In this document: positions 43,390-52,859 of the stretch, in pieces
Layout: every line of letters begins with the position of its first letter
Numbering within the stretch: the first letter of the stretch is position 1
Source: Deltaproteobacteria bacterium
GTDB lineage: Bacteria > Myxococcota_A > UBA9160 > SZUA-336
Assembly: GCA_029261895.1 (NCBI GenBank)
Contig: JAJDAK010000048.1
Coordinates: 62,001-126,000 of the forward strand
Direction: 5' to 3'
Length of the DNA stretch: 64,000 nucleotides
Notes under the pieces: generated by a model
Told to the model about the DNA's origin: nothing
Seen by the model: the letters and a program-made list of their open reading frames with translations, nothing else
Databases searched by the model: none
Program-made: the position numbers and the translations under genes

Positions 43390-45468
43390 ATGAGCAACAT
43401 GGATTTGAGTCACGTCCGTACCTTCGCCCTCATTGGACACGGTGGCGATGGAAAGACAACTCTTGCGGACTCCAGCGTCATGGCGACGGGTATCACCGAT
43501 CGACCGGGTAGCGTCGAAGACGGCTCTTCGTTCATGAACTTCCTGCCCGAAGAGAAATCACGCCGGGTTTCCATCGCTACTTCCATCTGTAGCTTTGAGC
43601 ATGACGGCTACCGGCTCAACCTGCTCGACACACCTGGCGACGCAAACTTCGCGGGCGAAACCCGAAGTGCGATCCAAGCGGTCGACCATGTAATCTTGGT
43701 CCTCTCCGCGCAGGACGGGATCAAAGTCGGATCGGAAAAAACCGTACGCCTCGCACGTGAGTGCGGGCTTGGCGTTTCGGTTATCGCGAACAAAATGGAC
43801 AGCGGTTCTGCGAACTTTGGAATGCTCGCGAAACGACTTGAAGAAGCCTTTGGGCTCCGCGTCGTCAAGCTCCACTTGCCGCTGGGTCATGGCGACTCAT
43901 ATGCGGGTTATATCGATCTCTTAGCGCAGAAAGCCCATCACTTCGCGCTGGATGGCTCGGGTCAACATACCTCAGGTGAGATTCCAGACGCGCTTCGCGA
44001 CGATACCGAAACCGCACGCATGGAGATGATCGAAGCGATTGCTGAAGGCGATGACGCCACACTCGAAAAATATCTCGAACAGGGCACATTGGAGTATGAC
44101 GAGATCCTCACGACACTGCGCAAAGGCGTTCGGGACGGAAAGCTGATGCCGCTCCTCTCCGCCGCAGCCTCCCTCGGTATCGGTGGCCACGCGCTGCTCG
44201 ATACAGCGATCAAGGTCTTGCCCTCCCCCACGGAGGCACCCATGCCGACCGCGCGCGCGGGCGAGGAAGCGCTCGATCTCGAAGCCAATCCCGACGGACC
44301 CGTTGTGGCATACGTATTCAAATCCGTAACCGATCGCTACACCGGAATGCTTTCGATATTTCGGGTTTACTCGGGAACCGTGAGCGCCGACGTTGTTGCG
44401 ACGAATTCCCGATCCGGAAATAGGGAACGCCTGCACAAAATTCTGAAACTTCAGGGCGAGCACACCACGGACGTAAGGGAAGTTGGGCCCGGTGGCATCG
44501 CGGCCGTTGCAAAACTTCATGCCACCCATACCGGTGACACACTCGGTCCCGAAAAGACCGCAATTGCAGTCGACGCCTCACCCACGCCGCGCGGCGTAAT
44601 CTCGTTCGCGGTCGAAGCCGAAAAAGGCGAAGAGGACAAAGTCTTCGACGCACTCAATCGACTCGCTGAAGAAGACCCGAGCCTGACACTTGGGCGTGAC
44701 GAACGCACGCACGAGTTCCTACTCACGGGACTCGGACAGCTGCACATCGAAGTTACGCTCGACAAATTGCACCGTATCTTCAACGTGGACCTAAAACTGA
44801 AGCCGCCCAAGGTTCCGTACCAGGAAACGATCAGAGGCCGAGCCGAACGCGTCGAAGGTAAGCTCAAGAAACAATCGGGCGGCCGCGGCCAGTACGGCGT
44901 CTGCTTCCTAACCGTAGAACCCGGACCCCGTGGATCCGGTGTCGATTTCGTGGACGAGATCGTGGGCGGGTCGATTCCGCGTCAATTCATCGCCGCGGTA
45001 GAGAAAGGGGTTCGCGAGCGCTGCAACCGCGGAATCATCGCGGGTTATCCCGTGACTGACGTGATTGTGCGCTGCGTGGACGGCAAACATCATGCTGTGG
45101 ATAGCTCAGAACAAGCCTTCAAGACGGCCGCAAGTATCGGCATGAAGGCGGCTTTTCAGGCCGCGAAGCCGACGTTATTGGAACCGCTGATGCATCTAGA
45201 GGTCTTGGTCACGGATGACCATGTAGGTGACGTGATGGGCAATTTGAATAGTCGTCGCGGCAAGGTCGCCGGTGTGGACCAGAAAGGATCTATGCAAGTC
45301 ATTCGCGCCGAGGTCCCGATGGCCGAGGTTTTGACCTACGCATCTGACCTCACGAGCATGACTGGCGGGAAAGGATCTTTCACGATGGACTTCGCCCACT
45401 ATGACGAAGTCCCAAAAGAAACACGCGATAAGCTCATCGCAGAGGTGGCTAAAGACAAAGAAGAGTGA
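43390..45468 (+). CDS. Elongation factor G-like GTPase (EF-G paralogue)
   Basis: Translational GTPase of 692 residues with all EF-G domains. The G motifs deviate from canonical EF-G: P-loop GHGGDGKTT in place of GHxDAGKTT, switch II DTPGDANF in place of DTPGHVDF, and NKMDSG in place of NKxDR. Such changes mark the EF-G-like (fusA2/EF-G2) group, whose members are not the main translocase. AGGAG ribosome site. Followed by the repeat protein, MglA-like GTPase and GAF protein at short distances, possibly one operon. The His-to-Asp change in switch II removes the catalytic histidine, so its GTPase cycle is likely different. Confidence 0.88.
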   Translation: MSNMDLSHVRTFALIGHGGDGKTTLADSSVMATGITDRPGSVEDGSSFMNFLPEEKSRRVSIATSICSFEHDGYRLNLLDTPGDANFAGETRSAIQAVDHVILVLSAQDGIKVGSEKTVRLARECGLGVSVIANKMDSGSANFGMLAKRLEEAFGLRVVKLHLPLGHGDSYAGYIDLLAQKAHHFALDGSGQHTSGEIPDALRDDTETARMEMIEAIAEGDDATLEKYLEQGTLEYDEILTTLRKGVRDGKLMPLLSAAASLGIGGHALLDTAIKVLPSPTEAPMPTARAGEEALDLEANPDGPVVAYVFKSVTDRYTGMLSIFRVYSGTVSADVVATNSRSGNRERLHKILKLQGEHTTDVREVGPGGIAAVAKLHATHTGDTLGPEKTAIAVDASPTPRGVISFAVEAEKGEEDKVFDALNRLAEEDPSLTLGRDERTHEFLLTGLGQLHIEVTLDKLHRIFNVDLKLKPPKVPYQETIRGRAERVEGKLKKQSGGRGQYGVCFLTVEPGPRGSGVDFVDEIVGGSIPRQFIAAVEKGVRERCNRGIIAGYPVTDVIVRCVDGKHHAVDSSEQAFKTAASIGMKAAFQAAKPTLLEPLMHLEVLVTDDHVGDVMGNLNSRRGKVAGVDQKGSMQVIRAEVPMAEVLTYASDLTSMTGGKGSFTMDFAHYDEVPKETRDKLIAEVAKDKEE

Positions 45469-45484
45469 TCTCGATCTCTCATGA

Positions 45485-46537
45485 GTGGAAGAAGTTCTCC
45501 AGAGTCTCGGTCCCGACAAACGCTATGCCGACCCCAGTGCGCCCATCCATGCGCGACTGATGGCCGCGGGCGGTGCGTTACCACTGCCGCCACCGCAGCT
45601 CGCCATGGTGCTCTTCGCGCTGACTTTTGATCCCGAGACCGAAGTAAAAGACAAAGCGAATGCGACACTCGCAGCGCTGCCTGACAATGTGGTCAGTACG
45701 GTCCTCCAAGCGGAGGTACATCCGGGATTGCTCGGACTTTTCGCGGAACAATCGGCTGACAATCTTGCCCACTTGGAGTTGATCGCGCTCAACCCCGCAA
45801 CATCCGACGCCACAGTTTGCACCTTAGCCGCCATGCCTCAGTCGCGCATGGTCGACATCATCGCCCAGAACCAAGTTCGTCTACTCCGCTGCCCGGAGCT
45901 CTTTGAGGCGTTGAGCGAAAACCCCGTGATGGGTCAGGCGACTATCGATCGCACCCTCGACTTCCTCGGCCTCCCCAAACGCGAGACCGACAGCCTCACT
46001 GAAACCGAAGATGATCCCCCAGTTTCCGATGCTCCTATTGCGGGTATCGAAATCAGCGAAGAAGAATTCTCCGACGAGCTCGTCCAGGAGCTGCCCGAGG
46101 ACGCACCGAAAGATGAGGCAACGTCAGCAAACATCTGTGCATTGATTCAGAACATGACCGTGATTGAAAAGGTGAAGCTGGCGCGCTTCGGCAATGGCGA
46201 AGCGCGTTCGCTCTTGGTCCGCGATCGGAATCGGATGGTCGCGAGCGCGGCGATTCGAAGTCCCAAGATCACCGACAACGAGGTTGTGCAATTCGCGAAG
46301 TCTCGCGCACTTTCCGACGACGTCGTTCGTATCATCTCAAATACACGTGAATGGGTGAAAAACTACTCGGTCAAATTGGCACTCGTGGCGAATCCCAAGA
46401 CACCTACCGCCAATGCGATCAAGTTCCTAAACACGCTTACCGATCGAGACTTGAAGACGATAATGCGCAGCCGTGACATCCCCGGCCAGATCGTTCAAAC
46501 GGCGCGGCGTATTTTGATTCGAAAAGGCAAGGCTTGA
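45485..46537 (+). CDS. Conserved helical repeat-like protein upstream of MglA-like GTPase
   Basis: Protein of 350 residues, no enzymatic motif. Two helical repeat regions (about 40-160 and 225-345) contain recurrent blocks of the kind ALNPATSDATVCTLA and VANPKTPTANAIKFLN, resembling HEAT-like or leucine-rich-variant repeats, separated by an acidic disordered linker (170-215). The C-terminal block (ARRILIRKGKA) is basic. GTG start. The stop overlaps the ATG of the MglA-like gene, so coupled translation suggests it is a partner or scaffold of that GTPase. I do not recognise a named family. Confidence 0.65.
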   Translation: MEEVLQSLGPDKRYADPSAPIHARLMAAGGALPLPPPQLAMVLFALTFDPETEVKDKANATLAALPDNVVSTVLQAEVHPGLLGLFAEQSADNLAHLELIALNPATSDATVCTLAAMPQSRMVDIIAQNQVRLLRCPELFEALSENPVMGQATIDRTLDFLGLPKRETDSLTETEDDPPVSDAPIAGIEISEEEFSDELVQELPEDAPKDEATSANICALIQNMTVIEKVKLARFGNGEARSLLVRDRNRMVASAAIRSPKITDNEVVQFAKSRALSDDVVRIISNTREWVKNYSVKLALVANPKTPTANAIKFLNTLTDRDLKTIMRSRDIPGQIVQTARRILIRKGKA

Positions 46538-47394
46538 TGGGTGTACTCAATCGAGAATCGCAAGAAATTCATGCGAAGATCGCCTACGTCGGTCCTGAAG
46601 GCAGCGGTAAGACGACCAACCTCGAGTTCATCCAACGCAAACTGAAAAAGTCTCAGGTCGGCGAACTGCAAACGGATGGCAATGGTTCGGCTGGCACCGA
46701 AGCTCTCTCGGTTCGCTTGGGCAAAATCCGCGATTTCAGTACGTACTTCGAGCTTCAAACCATCCCGAGCTCCCCTGAAACACTTGATAGGCGCCGTGAA
46801 ATCGTAGCGACAGCAGATGGCATCGTCTTTGTCGCGGATCTGCGCCCCGAACACCACGATGCGACGGCCGATGCGCTTGAGGAGCTCGAATCAATTCTCA
46901 GGGAGCGTGATCTGGATTTCGACGACGTGATGATCGTGGTCCAGTACAATCATCGCGATGAAGTCGACGAGAACGCCCTCGACGGGCTTTGTCGACGTTT
47001 GGGCCTCGACTCCGAGACCTCGTTCGAAGCCTGTGCGAAAGATGGAACAGGAGTACTGCAATCATTGACGACGCTGTCCAAATTGGTGCTCGCGAAGATT
47101 CGCCACGACGCCAGCGCGACCGCAGTCGAGGCATCCGCAGCAAAAACGGTGATCCGTGAGACAGAGCAAGCTCCGGTTGCCGTCGATGCCGATATTGAAG
47201 AGGCGGTGCAAAGCATAGAGGACACCACCCTCGATGCCCTCACGCCGCTCCCGCCCGAGAAATCGCTTCGCGTGGAAAGCGCGGGCCCGGTCGAAGGTAC
47301 GGATGCAGAACTGGTGATCCCAATTCGCTTGCTCGATGACGAAACCGGGCGCAGCACCGAGTTACGAATTCGGGTTAGCATCGGCGAGTCATAG
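46537..47394 (+). CDS. MglA-like small GTPase with C-terminal extension
   Basis: Ras-like GTPase of 285 residues, about 90 longer than MglA. Residues 1-195 align with MglA: INREIN-like start, P-loop YVGPEGSGKTTNLE, VFVADLRPEHH and G4-like VVQYNHRDEVDEN. Switch II is degenerate: where MglA has TVPGQ this protein has TIPSSP, so the usual G3 glycine and glutamine are missing. The C-terminal 90 residues are acidic and new. MglA and its partner MglB set cell polarity for pili and gliding in Myxococcus; no MglB gene is adjacent. Coupled to the upstream repeat-protein gene. Confidence 0.78.
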   Translation: MGVLNRESQEIHAKIAYVGPEGSGKTTNLEFIQRKLKKSQVGELQTDGNGSAGTEALSVRLGKIRDFSTYFELQTIPSSPETLDRRREIVATADGIVFVADLRPEHHDATADALEELESILRERDLDFDDVMIVVQYNHRDEVDENALDGLCRRLGLDSETSFEACAKDGTGVLQSLTTLSKLVLAKIRHDASATAVEASAAKTVIRETEQAPVAVDADIEEAVQSIEDTTLDALTPLPPEKSLRVESAGPVEGTDAELVIPIRLLDDETGRSTELRIRVSIGES

Positions 47395-47402
47395 GAACCA
47401 AC

Positions 47403-49697
47403 GTGCGAAAACGGCTCGCCATTATCGGTCACTCGGAAGAAGGCCTCGCGCTGATTCCCCTGCTCGAGGCAAACCCCGAGATGGAAGTCTCGGTCATTCT
47501 GAGCGACGACGCGGAAGCGACACGTTCCAATCTGCAGCGCGTCGATTCAGAGATCGCCGAGCGTTATGCGGACCGGATCTCTGCTGACGTTGACGCGCTA
47601 TGGGAAATACCGGGCCTGCACGCGCTCATCGATGCGGATCCCGCTCCCAGCCATCGGCGATTGCTGCGCGAAGCACCCGATCGTGGGCTTCAGGTCACGA
47701 CACCATTGGTTGCGAAACTCCTCTATGCTTTTGGGCCGGTCGACGCGACTCGAAAACCAGATCTTCTACAATCTCTCGGCGAAATTCTCGAATCTTACAA
47801 CCTGACTATCGACCGGCGTGCATTATTGAATCGCATTCTTCAGATCGCCGTCGGAGCCACAGGTGCAGACCGTGGTTCGCTGATGTTGATCGAACCGGTA
47901 CATCGACATCTCTACGTCGAAGTCGCCATCGGGATCGAACGTGAGCTCATTCCGAAAATTCGCATCCAACCCGGTGAGGGTATCGCGGGTCGGGCGTTTG
48001 AAGACGGCCAAGCGTTGTTATTGCGCGGAAAGGCGGATCAAAAACGTTACCGCATCGTACGCGAGCGCGACGATGTTGAATCTGCGATTTCTGCGCCGCT
48101 GATTCATGACGGCGAAATTCTCGGAGTACTCAATCTATCGCACGCACGACAGAGCGGTGCGTTCGCAGATGAAGACCTCCATTTCGTTGAGCAACTCGCA
48201 CGAATCGACGCCAAGATCATTGCGCGCGCTTCGGAATACCACAGCCTCATGCGCGATTCGGCAAAACTTCGCGCACAGAACGACGTGCAGCGCATCCTTG
48301 CCGAAAAAGAACCACTCCCACGCCGTCTGCGCGAAATCTGTCGACTGGTCAGCACAGAGCTCGAGCATGGCATTTGTCATCTCTATCTCCACGACGTCGA
48401 ACTCAATCAATTGACGTTACACGCGTCGTCCGGGTCTCTCGATCCGTTGGCATCGCCCATGCGAATCGATCTCGATAGCGGCGTTCATGGTTGGGTCGCA
48501 CGAACCCGACGTGCGGCGGTGACGTCCAACGAGATCGGCGGTACCCACGTTTGTTTTGCCGTACTCCCACTGGTCGCACAAACCCACCTACTCGGTTTGC
48601 TTTCACTCGAAGGTACACGTGAAGGCGATCAGCCCGAGATGCTTCGCCACAAGATTACCGCAGTTGCAGACGCGCTCTCTGCCGAACTTTGGGACAGCCT
48701 GCGCGAAATGCGTATGGAACGTGAGAATACACAGATCGCGGCCATCTCCGAGTTTTCTGCACGCATGGCCGCTGCCGAAGATTCCGCCGAACTTCACCGC
48801 ATGATCACCAGCTCTGCAGCAATGATTCTCGAGGCTGAACACGCCATTTTACGCCTGCAGGAAACAGACTCAGGGCGTTATCAGATTCGTTCGTACTTCG
48901 GCTCTGCCGATACCGAAGCGCAAGCGGCGCTTTTTGCGATGGAGAAAGAGATTTCGATCGCGGCGATTCAGCGAAAGACGCCGATGCGAATTCTGGACGT
49001 CGAAACGCAAGCGGAACTTCGAGATCACCACACCGGTGTTGGCAGTGTAATCTGCGTACCTTTACTTCGGGGTGGACGCGTGGTCGGCACGCTTTCGGTG
49101 CTGGGGAAAGTCGCGGAAGACCCCATGGCGGGCGAGCGATTTGGCACCGCGGATCAAAACATTCTCGGTCGCTTGGTGGAGCAACTGCAACCCGTGGTTG
49201 ATCAAGTCCACGAGCGTGAAAGAAGCCGTCACGAACGCCGCTTCGACACACTCACGGGTCTGCCGAACGCAACCCACCTACGCGAGCGATTACAGGAAGA
49301 ACTCGCGCGTAGTAGTAGCCACGGTCGTATTCTGGCACTGGTACGTTTACGTGTCGTGGGTCTTGCTGAAATGCTCCAACAGCAACAGGGCGCTGAGGGG
49401 GATCGCGTTGCACTTTCCCTAGCGCAGGAAATTCGCGGCGGTCTCCGCGAATTCGATATCTTGGGCCGAACGGCGGAAGACACTTTCGAAATCGTGATTC
49501 CCGAACCCGATGGCGAGGTCGCGGCACTACTCGGCCCGATCGCGCGACGTGTTCGCGAAGCTTTGCGCCAAGAACCCGACACCTCACTCGAAGACCGCCT
49601 GAAGCTGGACTTTGGTTATGCGCTTTTTCCCGATGAAGCACAGACACCGAAGGCGCTCCACGAACTCGCCAAGAAGTCGCGAATTACGACCGACTGA
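47403..49697 (+). CDS. Multi-GAF protein with Rossmann-like N terminus and degenerate GGDEF
   Basis: Protein of 764 residues. Residues 1-115 resemble an NAD-binding Rossmann domain (RLAIIGHSEEGLALIPLLE). Three GAF domains follow (about 130-285, 300-430, 455-600). The C terminus (610-764) is GGDEF-like with TLTGLPNATHL intact, but the catalytic motif GG[D/E]EF reads TAEDTF and the metal-binding DxD is lost, so no diguanylate cyclase activity is expected; it may bind GTP or act as a scaffold. Follows the MglA-like GTPase by 8 bp. GTG start. Overlaps ald at the 3' end by 14 bp. Confidence 0.75.
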   Translation: MRKRLAIIGHSEEGLALIPLLEANPEMEVSVILSDDAEATRSNLQRVDSEIAERYADRISADVDALWEIPGLHALIDADPAPSHRRLLREAPDRGLQVTTPLVAKLLYAFGPVDATRKPDLLQSLGEILESYNLTIDRRALLNRILQIAVGATGADRGSLMLIEPVHRHLYVEVAIGIERELIPKIRIQPGEGIAGRAFEDGQALLLRGKADQKRYRIVRERDDVESAISAPLIHDGEILGVLNLSHARQSGAFADEDLHFVEQLARIDAKIIARASEYHSLMRDSAKLRAQNDVQRILAEKEPLPRRLREICRLVSTELEHGICHLYLHDVELNQLTLHASSGSLDPLASPMRIDLDSGVHGWVARTRRAAVTSNEIGGTHVCFAVLPLVAQTHLLGLLSLEGTREGDQPEMLRHKITAVADALSAELWDSLREMRMERENTQIAAISEFSARMAAAEDSAELHRMITSSAAMILEAEHAILRLQETDSGRYQIRSYFGSADTEAQAALFAMEKEISIAAIQRKTPMRILDVETQAELRDHHTGVGSVICVPLLRGGRVVGTLSVLGKVAEDPMAGERFGTADQNILGRLVEQLQPVVDQVHERERSRHERRFDTLTGLPNATHLRERLQEELARSSSHGRILALVRLRVVGLAEMLQQQQGAEGDRVALSLAQEIRGGLREFDILGRTAEDTFEIVIPEPDGEVAALLGPIARRVREALRQEPDTSLEDRLKLDFGYALFPDEAQTPKALHELAKKSRITTD

Positions 49698-50802
49698 GCC
49701 AAGGTCGCTCGACGTACGGTAATCCCAACGCCTCCGCCACGCCAGCGTGCGTGCACGCGCTCCGATAGCAGTTCACACCGCGCGCAAGCACAGAATTCTC
49801 ATTGAGTGCTTCATCCACCCCGAGATCACAGAGCTGCTGCAGGTAGGGGAATGTCGCGTTCGCCAGCGCAAACGTCGAAGTTCGTGGTACCGCGCCCGGC
49901 ATATTCGGTACGCCGTAGTGCAATACGTTATCAACCAGGTAAGTCGGGTTGGAATGCGATGTCGGGCGAATGGTTTCAACACAACCTCCCTGGTCGACCG
50001 CGACGTCGACGATGACAGATCCCGGTTTCATACGGCTTACCAGCGCTTCGGATACGAGTCGCGGCGCTCGCGCGCCAGGAAGCAACACCGCACCCACAAC
50101 CAGGTCCGCTTCAAGTACCGCGCGCTCTATATTGGCCGCATTTGAATACAACGTGCCTAGCTCGCCGCGATAGATATCGTAGAGCGACGCAAGTCGGCGA
50201 TGATCGACATCGAGAACGTTGACCTCGGCGCCGAAGCCGACCGCAACTCGAACCGCTGCGGTGCCCACGATGCCACCACCAATCACCACGACGGAACCGC
50301 GGCGCACGCCAGGAACTCCACCGAGCAAAACTCCTCGACCCCCTTGGTCTGCTTGCAGTAGATGCGACCCGATTTGAACAGAGAGTCGACCTGCGACTTC
50401 ACTCATGGGGACGAGGAGTGGCAAAGTACCGTCATCGGTTTGAACGGTTTCGTATCCAATCGCGATAATACCGTGGGTTAGAATTCGGTCCGTGAGTTTG
50501 GGCTCGGGTGCTAGATGCAAGAACGCGAAAAGCGCCTGGCCTTCGCGCATCGCATCAATTTCTGAGAGCGTGGGTTCCTTGACCTTGGTAACGATGTCGA
50601 CCGCGCCGATCAGTTCAGACGGATCGTCCACGATCTCGGCACCCGCTTCTTCATACATGTGATCACCGAAGCCACTACCTTCGCCCGCCGAGGCTTCCAC
50701 GAACACCTTGTGTCCCGCTGCAACCAACGATTGCGCGCCGGAAGGCAACAACGCGATTCGCATTTCGCGATCTTTGGTCTCTTTGAGCACGCCTACCCGC
50801 AT
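49684..50802 (-). CDS. ald: Alanine dehydrogenase Ald
   Basis: NAD-dependent enzyme of 372 residues interconverting L-alanine and pyruvate plus ammonia. Start ATG at 50802 ([20 protein letters not shown]). Active-site stretches: [26 protein letters not shown], the Rossmann [24 protein letters not shown] (short runs) and [19 protein letters not shown] near the C terminus. Followed, on the opposite strand side, by convergent GAF gene. Not part of a larger operon except possibly the TolB-like gene upstream (42 bp). Confidence 0.95.
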   Translation of the reverse strand: MRVGVLKETKDREMRIALLPSGAQSLVAAGHKVFVEASAGEGSGFGDHMYEEAGAEIVDDPSELIGAVDIVTKVKEPTLSEIDAMREGQALFAFLHLAPEPKLTDRILTHGIIAIGYETVQTDDGTLPLLVPMSEVAGRLSVQIGSHLLQADQGGRGVLLGGVPGVRRGSVVVIGGGIVGTAAVRVAVGFGAEVNVLDVDHRRLASLYDIYRGELGTLYSNAANIERAVLEADLVVGAVLLPGARAPRLVSEALVSRMKPGSVIVDVAVDQGGCVETIRPTSHSNPTYLVDNVLHYGVPNMPGAVPRTSTFALANATFPYLQQLCDLGVDEALNENSVLARGVNCYRSACTHAGVAEALGLPYVERPWLSRS

Positions 50803-50844
50803 GACAGTTCTATCGGCGTGGCCCGGGTTCAAGCGAAGTATTCG

Positions 50845-51804
50845 CTACCAGACAGGGCGACTGTTTTGATTGGACTGTGTCAGCTGAACTTCTTCCCCAT
50901 CGGACACACGCGTCAGGAACAGCTGGGAGGCTTCTTCTTCGCCACGCGCCGAGGCAAAGACCACGTAGTCGCCGTTCGGCGATACGGCGGGGTAGTCTTC
51001 ATTGAAACGGGATTGCGCGATCGGACGCTTACCCAGACCATTGGCACGCATCAACCAGACGTCCGTGCTGTCTCCCTTCCGCCGCACGAAGACAATCCAC
51101 TTGCCATCGCGCGAAAACCGAGGCCGACCCCCGCGACCCAGCGGACGGCCTTCGGTATCCCCAACCGCGGCCGCCATGATCACAGGATCGCGATCGGCGA
51201 GACGACTCGGTTGCGCCCAAATCAGCGACTCACCGTCCGGGGATACATCGGGATCCACCCCCCCAATGCCCGGAGAAAATACCTGATCCCCCTCATTGGC
51301 TTTGTAGATTCGAATCCCGCGTCCAGCGGGCTGACCCGGCGTTGAAATTGGACCCGCCCACGCAATTCGAAGCAACCCTTTTGAAATACCTGCACCGCCA
51401 AGCGATATCCCAACGGGTGCACGTTCGAACGATCCGGCATGACGCCCCCATTCAAAGAGCTGCATCGGTTGATTGGGATGTTCGCGGCGCCCGACCAAGA
51501 GCCGCGCACCATCGTCGCTCCAATCGAGCGGTAGTGCACCTAGACCCGCCTCTTCTACCACGCGAACTTCCCCGGTCGGAATGGTCATCACCACCAACGA
51601 CGTACGCGGACGCTCGCGTTTGGGTTCGTCTCGTCCAGGGATGCGCGCACTCAACGCGTCCTGAAAGCTGTTCAGATCGACAATTCCTCTCTTCGCTTCC
51701 TGACGCACAAAGGCGATCGGATCTGCGGGCACATCTTCCTTCGAATAACCACCACCGCACGCGGTGATGGACATCGATAAAACGAGATAGCGAAACCACT
51801 GCAT
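50845..51804 (-). CDS. TolB-like beta-propeller lipoprotein
   Basis: Protein of 319 residues. N-terminal signal with lipobox SITAC (Cys17), so probably a lipoprotein. The rest has PD40/WD40-like repeats (for example DVSPDGESLIWAQPS, FSRDGKWIVFVRR and VSPNGDYVVFASA), as in the C-terminal propeller of TolB. It lacks the TolB N-terminal domain and is shorter. The gene abuts the JAMM peptidase gene (start codon directly after that stop codon). Function unknown; propellers of this type commonly bind proteins in the periplasm. Confidence 0.75.
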   Translation of the reverse strand: MQWFRYLVLSMSITACGGGYSKEDVPADPIAFVRQEAKRGIVDLNSFQDALSARIPGRDEPKRERPRTSLVVMTIPTGEVRVVEEAGLGALPLDWSDDGARLLVGRREHPNQPMQLFEWGRHAGSFERAPVGISLGGAGISKGLLRIAWAGPISTPGQPAGRGIRIYKANEGDQVFSPGIGGVDPDVSPDGESLIWAQPSRLADRDPVIMAAAVGDTEGRPLGRGGRPRFSRDGKWIVFVRRKGDSTDVWLMRANGLGKRPIAQSRFNEDYPAVSPNGDYVVFASARGEEEASQLFLTRVSDGEEVQLTQSNQNSRPVW

Positions 51805-52332
51805 CTATAGTAGCTCCCGTACCGGCCGCCCGTCGAAGCGACGTGTGGATGCATCCCATTCGTACCAAGCCGCGTCCTGTACGTCGCCCTCGTGCACAGA
51901 GATTACAAACTGCGCCACACCCGGCCAAAGCGGCTCATCGTGTGGACCCAGAAAACCCTGAGCGTCGGTCAACGAGAGATACGCACCGGCGTCCACGTGG
52001 GAGTGATAGATAGCCACAAGCTTCTCCCCGCGTTCTTCCGCCTGACGCAACGCACGATCGAGTTCCATTTCATCGATCCAGAAACCACGCGTGGCATCCA
52101 AACTGGATTCACCGCGTGAAAAGCGTCGGTTTTGAACATTGGTACAACGTATCGCGGACCATGGTTGGTCGTCTGAGGCCTGCATCACAAGGCCACAGCA
52201 TTCCTCGGGGTAGCATTCGCGCGCATGACCAAAGAGTTCGGCCGCGAGGCCGCTCGCGAGCCGCAACGGTTCTCGCTTGCGATCTGCAACCGCCGCGGCA
52301 GATTCCGTTCCGATTTCCGAGGAGTCGCTCAT
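51805..52332 (-). CDS. M67 (JAMM/Mov34) family metallopeptidase
   Basis: Protein of 175 residues with the complete JAMM zinc motif: Glu in YPEECCGLV (upstream), HSHVDAGAYLSLTD (HxH-x7-SxxD). Closest by type to bacterial Mec, which releases cysteine from the CysO sulfur carrier, and to Mec-like peptidases next to ThiS/MoaD genes. No sulfur-carrier gene is next to it. Its start overlaps the stop of the Rrf2 regulator by one base, which links it to cysteine or Fe-S control. Substrate is inferred from family only. Confidence 0.82.
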   Translation of the reverse strand: MSDSSEIGTESAAAVADRKREPLRLASGLAAELFGHARECYPEECCGLVMQASDDQPWSAIRCTNVQNRRFSRGESSLDATRGFWIDEMELDRALRQAEERGEKLVAIYHSHVDAGAYLSLTDAQGFLGPHDEPLWPGVAQFVISVHEGDVQDAAWYEWDASTRRFDGRPVRELL

Positions 52333-52772
52333 TAGATATGGTACATCGCGGGTTCAGCGTCAGCCCGCTCCAAGCCACGTCGTGCCGCTTCACGACAGAG
52401 CTGCCCCAACATGGTCTCTTCGAGCGCGACCTCGACGCCGCCCCGAAACCAATCCCAAACGACCGCCGCAGGCAGTGCTTCATCGCGCGGCTCCAAATCG
52501 GAACGGACCAATAAATCCCCTTCCACGGCACGAATTACATCCGCGAGACTGATTTCATCGGCGGGCCGTGCCAGCAGATAACCACCCCCGGGGCCCCGTT
52601 TGCTTTGGACCAGGTCTCCGCGCCGGAGTTTTTGAAAGATTTGCTCGAGGTATCTCGCGGGAATCCCGTGGCGATCTGAGATTTCCTGAATACAGATCGG
52701 ACGTTTTGATCCGTTGTATGCCAGATCAAAGATCCCATAAATCGCGTATTTCAGCTGCTGGGTCACGCGCAT
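52332..52772 (-). CDS. Rrf2-family transcriptional regulator
   Basis: Winged-helix regulator of 146 residues. The family start RVTQQLKYAIYGIFDLAYNG, the recognition part EISDRHGIPARYLEQIFQKLR and KRGPGGGYLLARPADEISLADVIRAVEG identify it. IscR and NsrR use three cysteines for an Fe-S cluster near residue 100; here only one Cys (QLCRE) remains, so it is likely cluster-free and nearer to CymR, a cysteine-responsive repressor. It is coupled to the M67 peptidase gene and divergent from the helicase gene. Confidence 0.88.
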   Translation of the reverse strand: MRVTQQLKYAIYGIFDLAYNGSKRPICIQEISDRHGIPARYLEQIFQKLRRGDLVQSKRGPGGGYLLARPADEISLADVIRAVEGDLLVRSDLEPRDEALPAAVVWDWFRGGVEVALEETMLGQLCREAARRGLERADAEPAMYHI

Positions 52773-52828
52773 GCAGGCATCAGCCTAGCTGAGCTGAGAC
52801 AATTCTGCAGTGCCACAGTGCAGTTTCC

Positions 52829-52841
52829 CTGACAGCGTCAG
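52829..52841 (+). promoter_or_regulatory. Short inverted repeat between rrf2 and the helicase gene
   Basis: CTGAC-agc-GTCAG, perfect. Near a second imperfect repeat CTGCAGTGCCACAGTGCAG at 52805-52823. Either could be an operator for the Rrf2 protein. Confidence 0.3.
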
Positions 52842-52859
52842 TCCGACCCAAGTGTTAGG

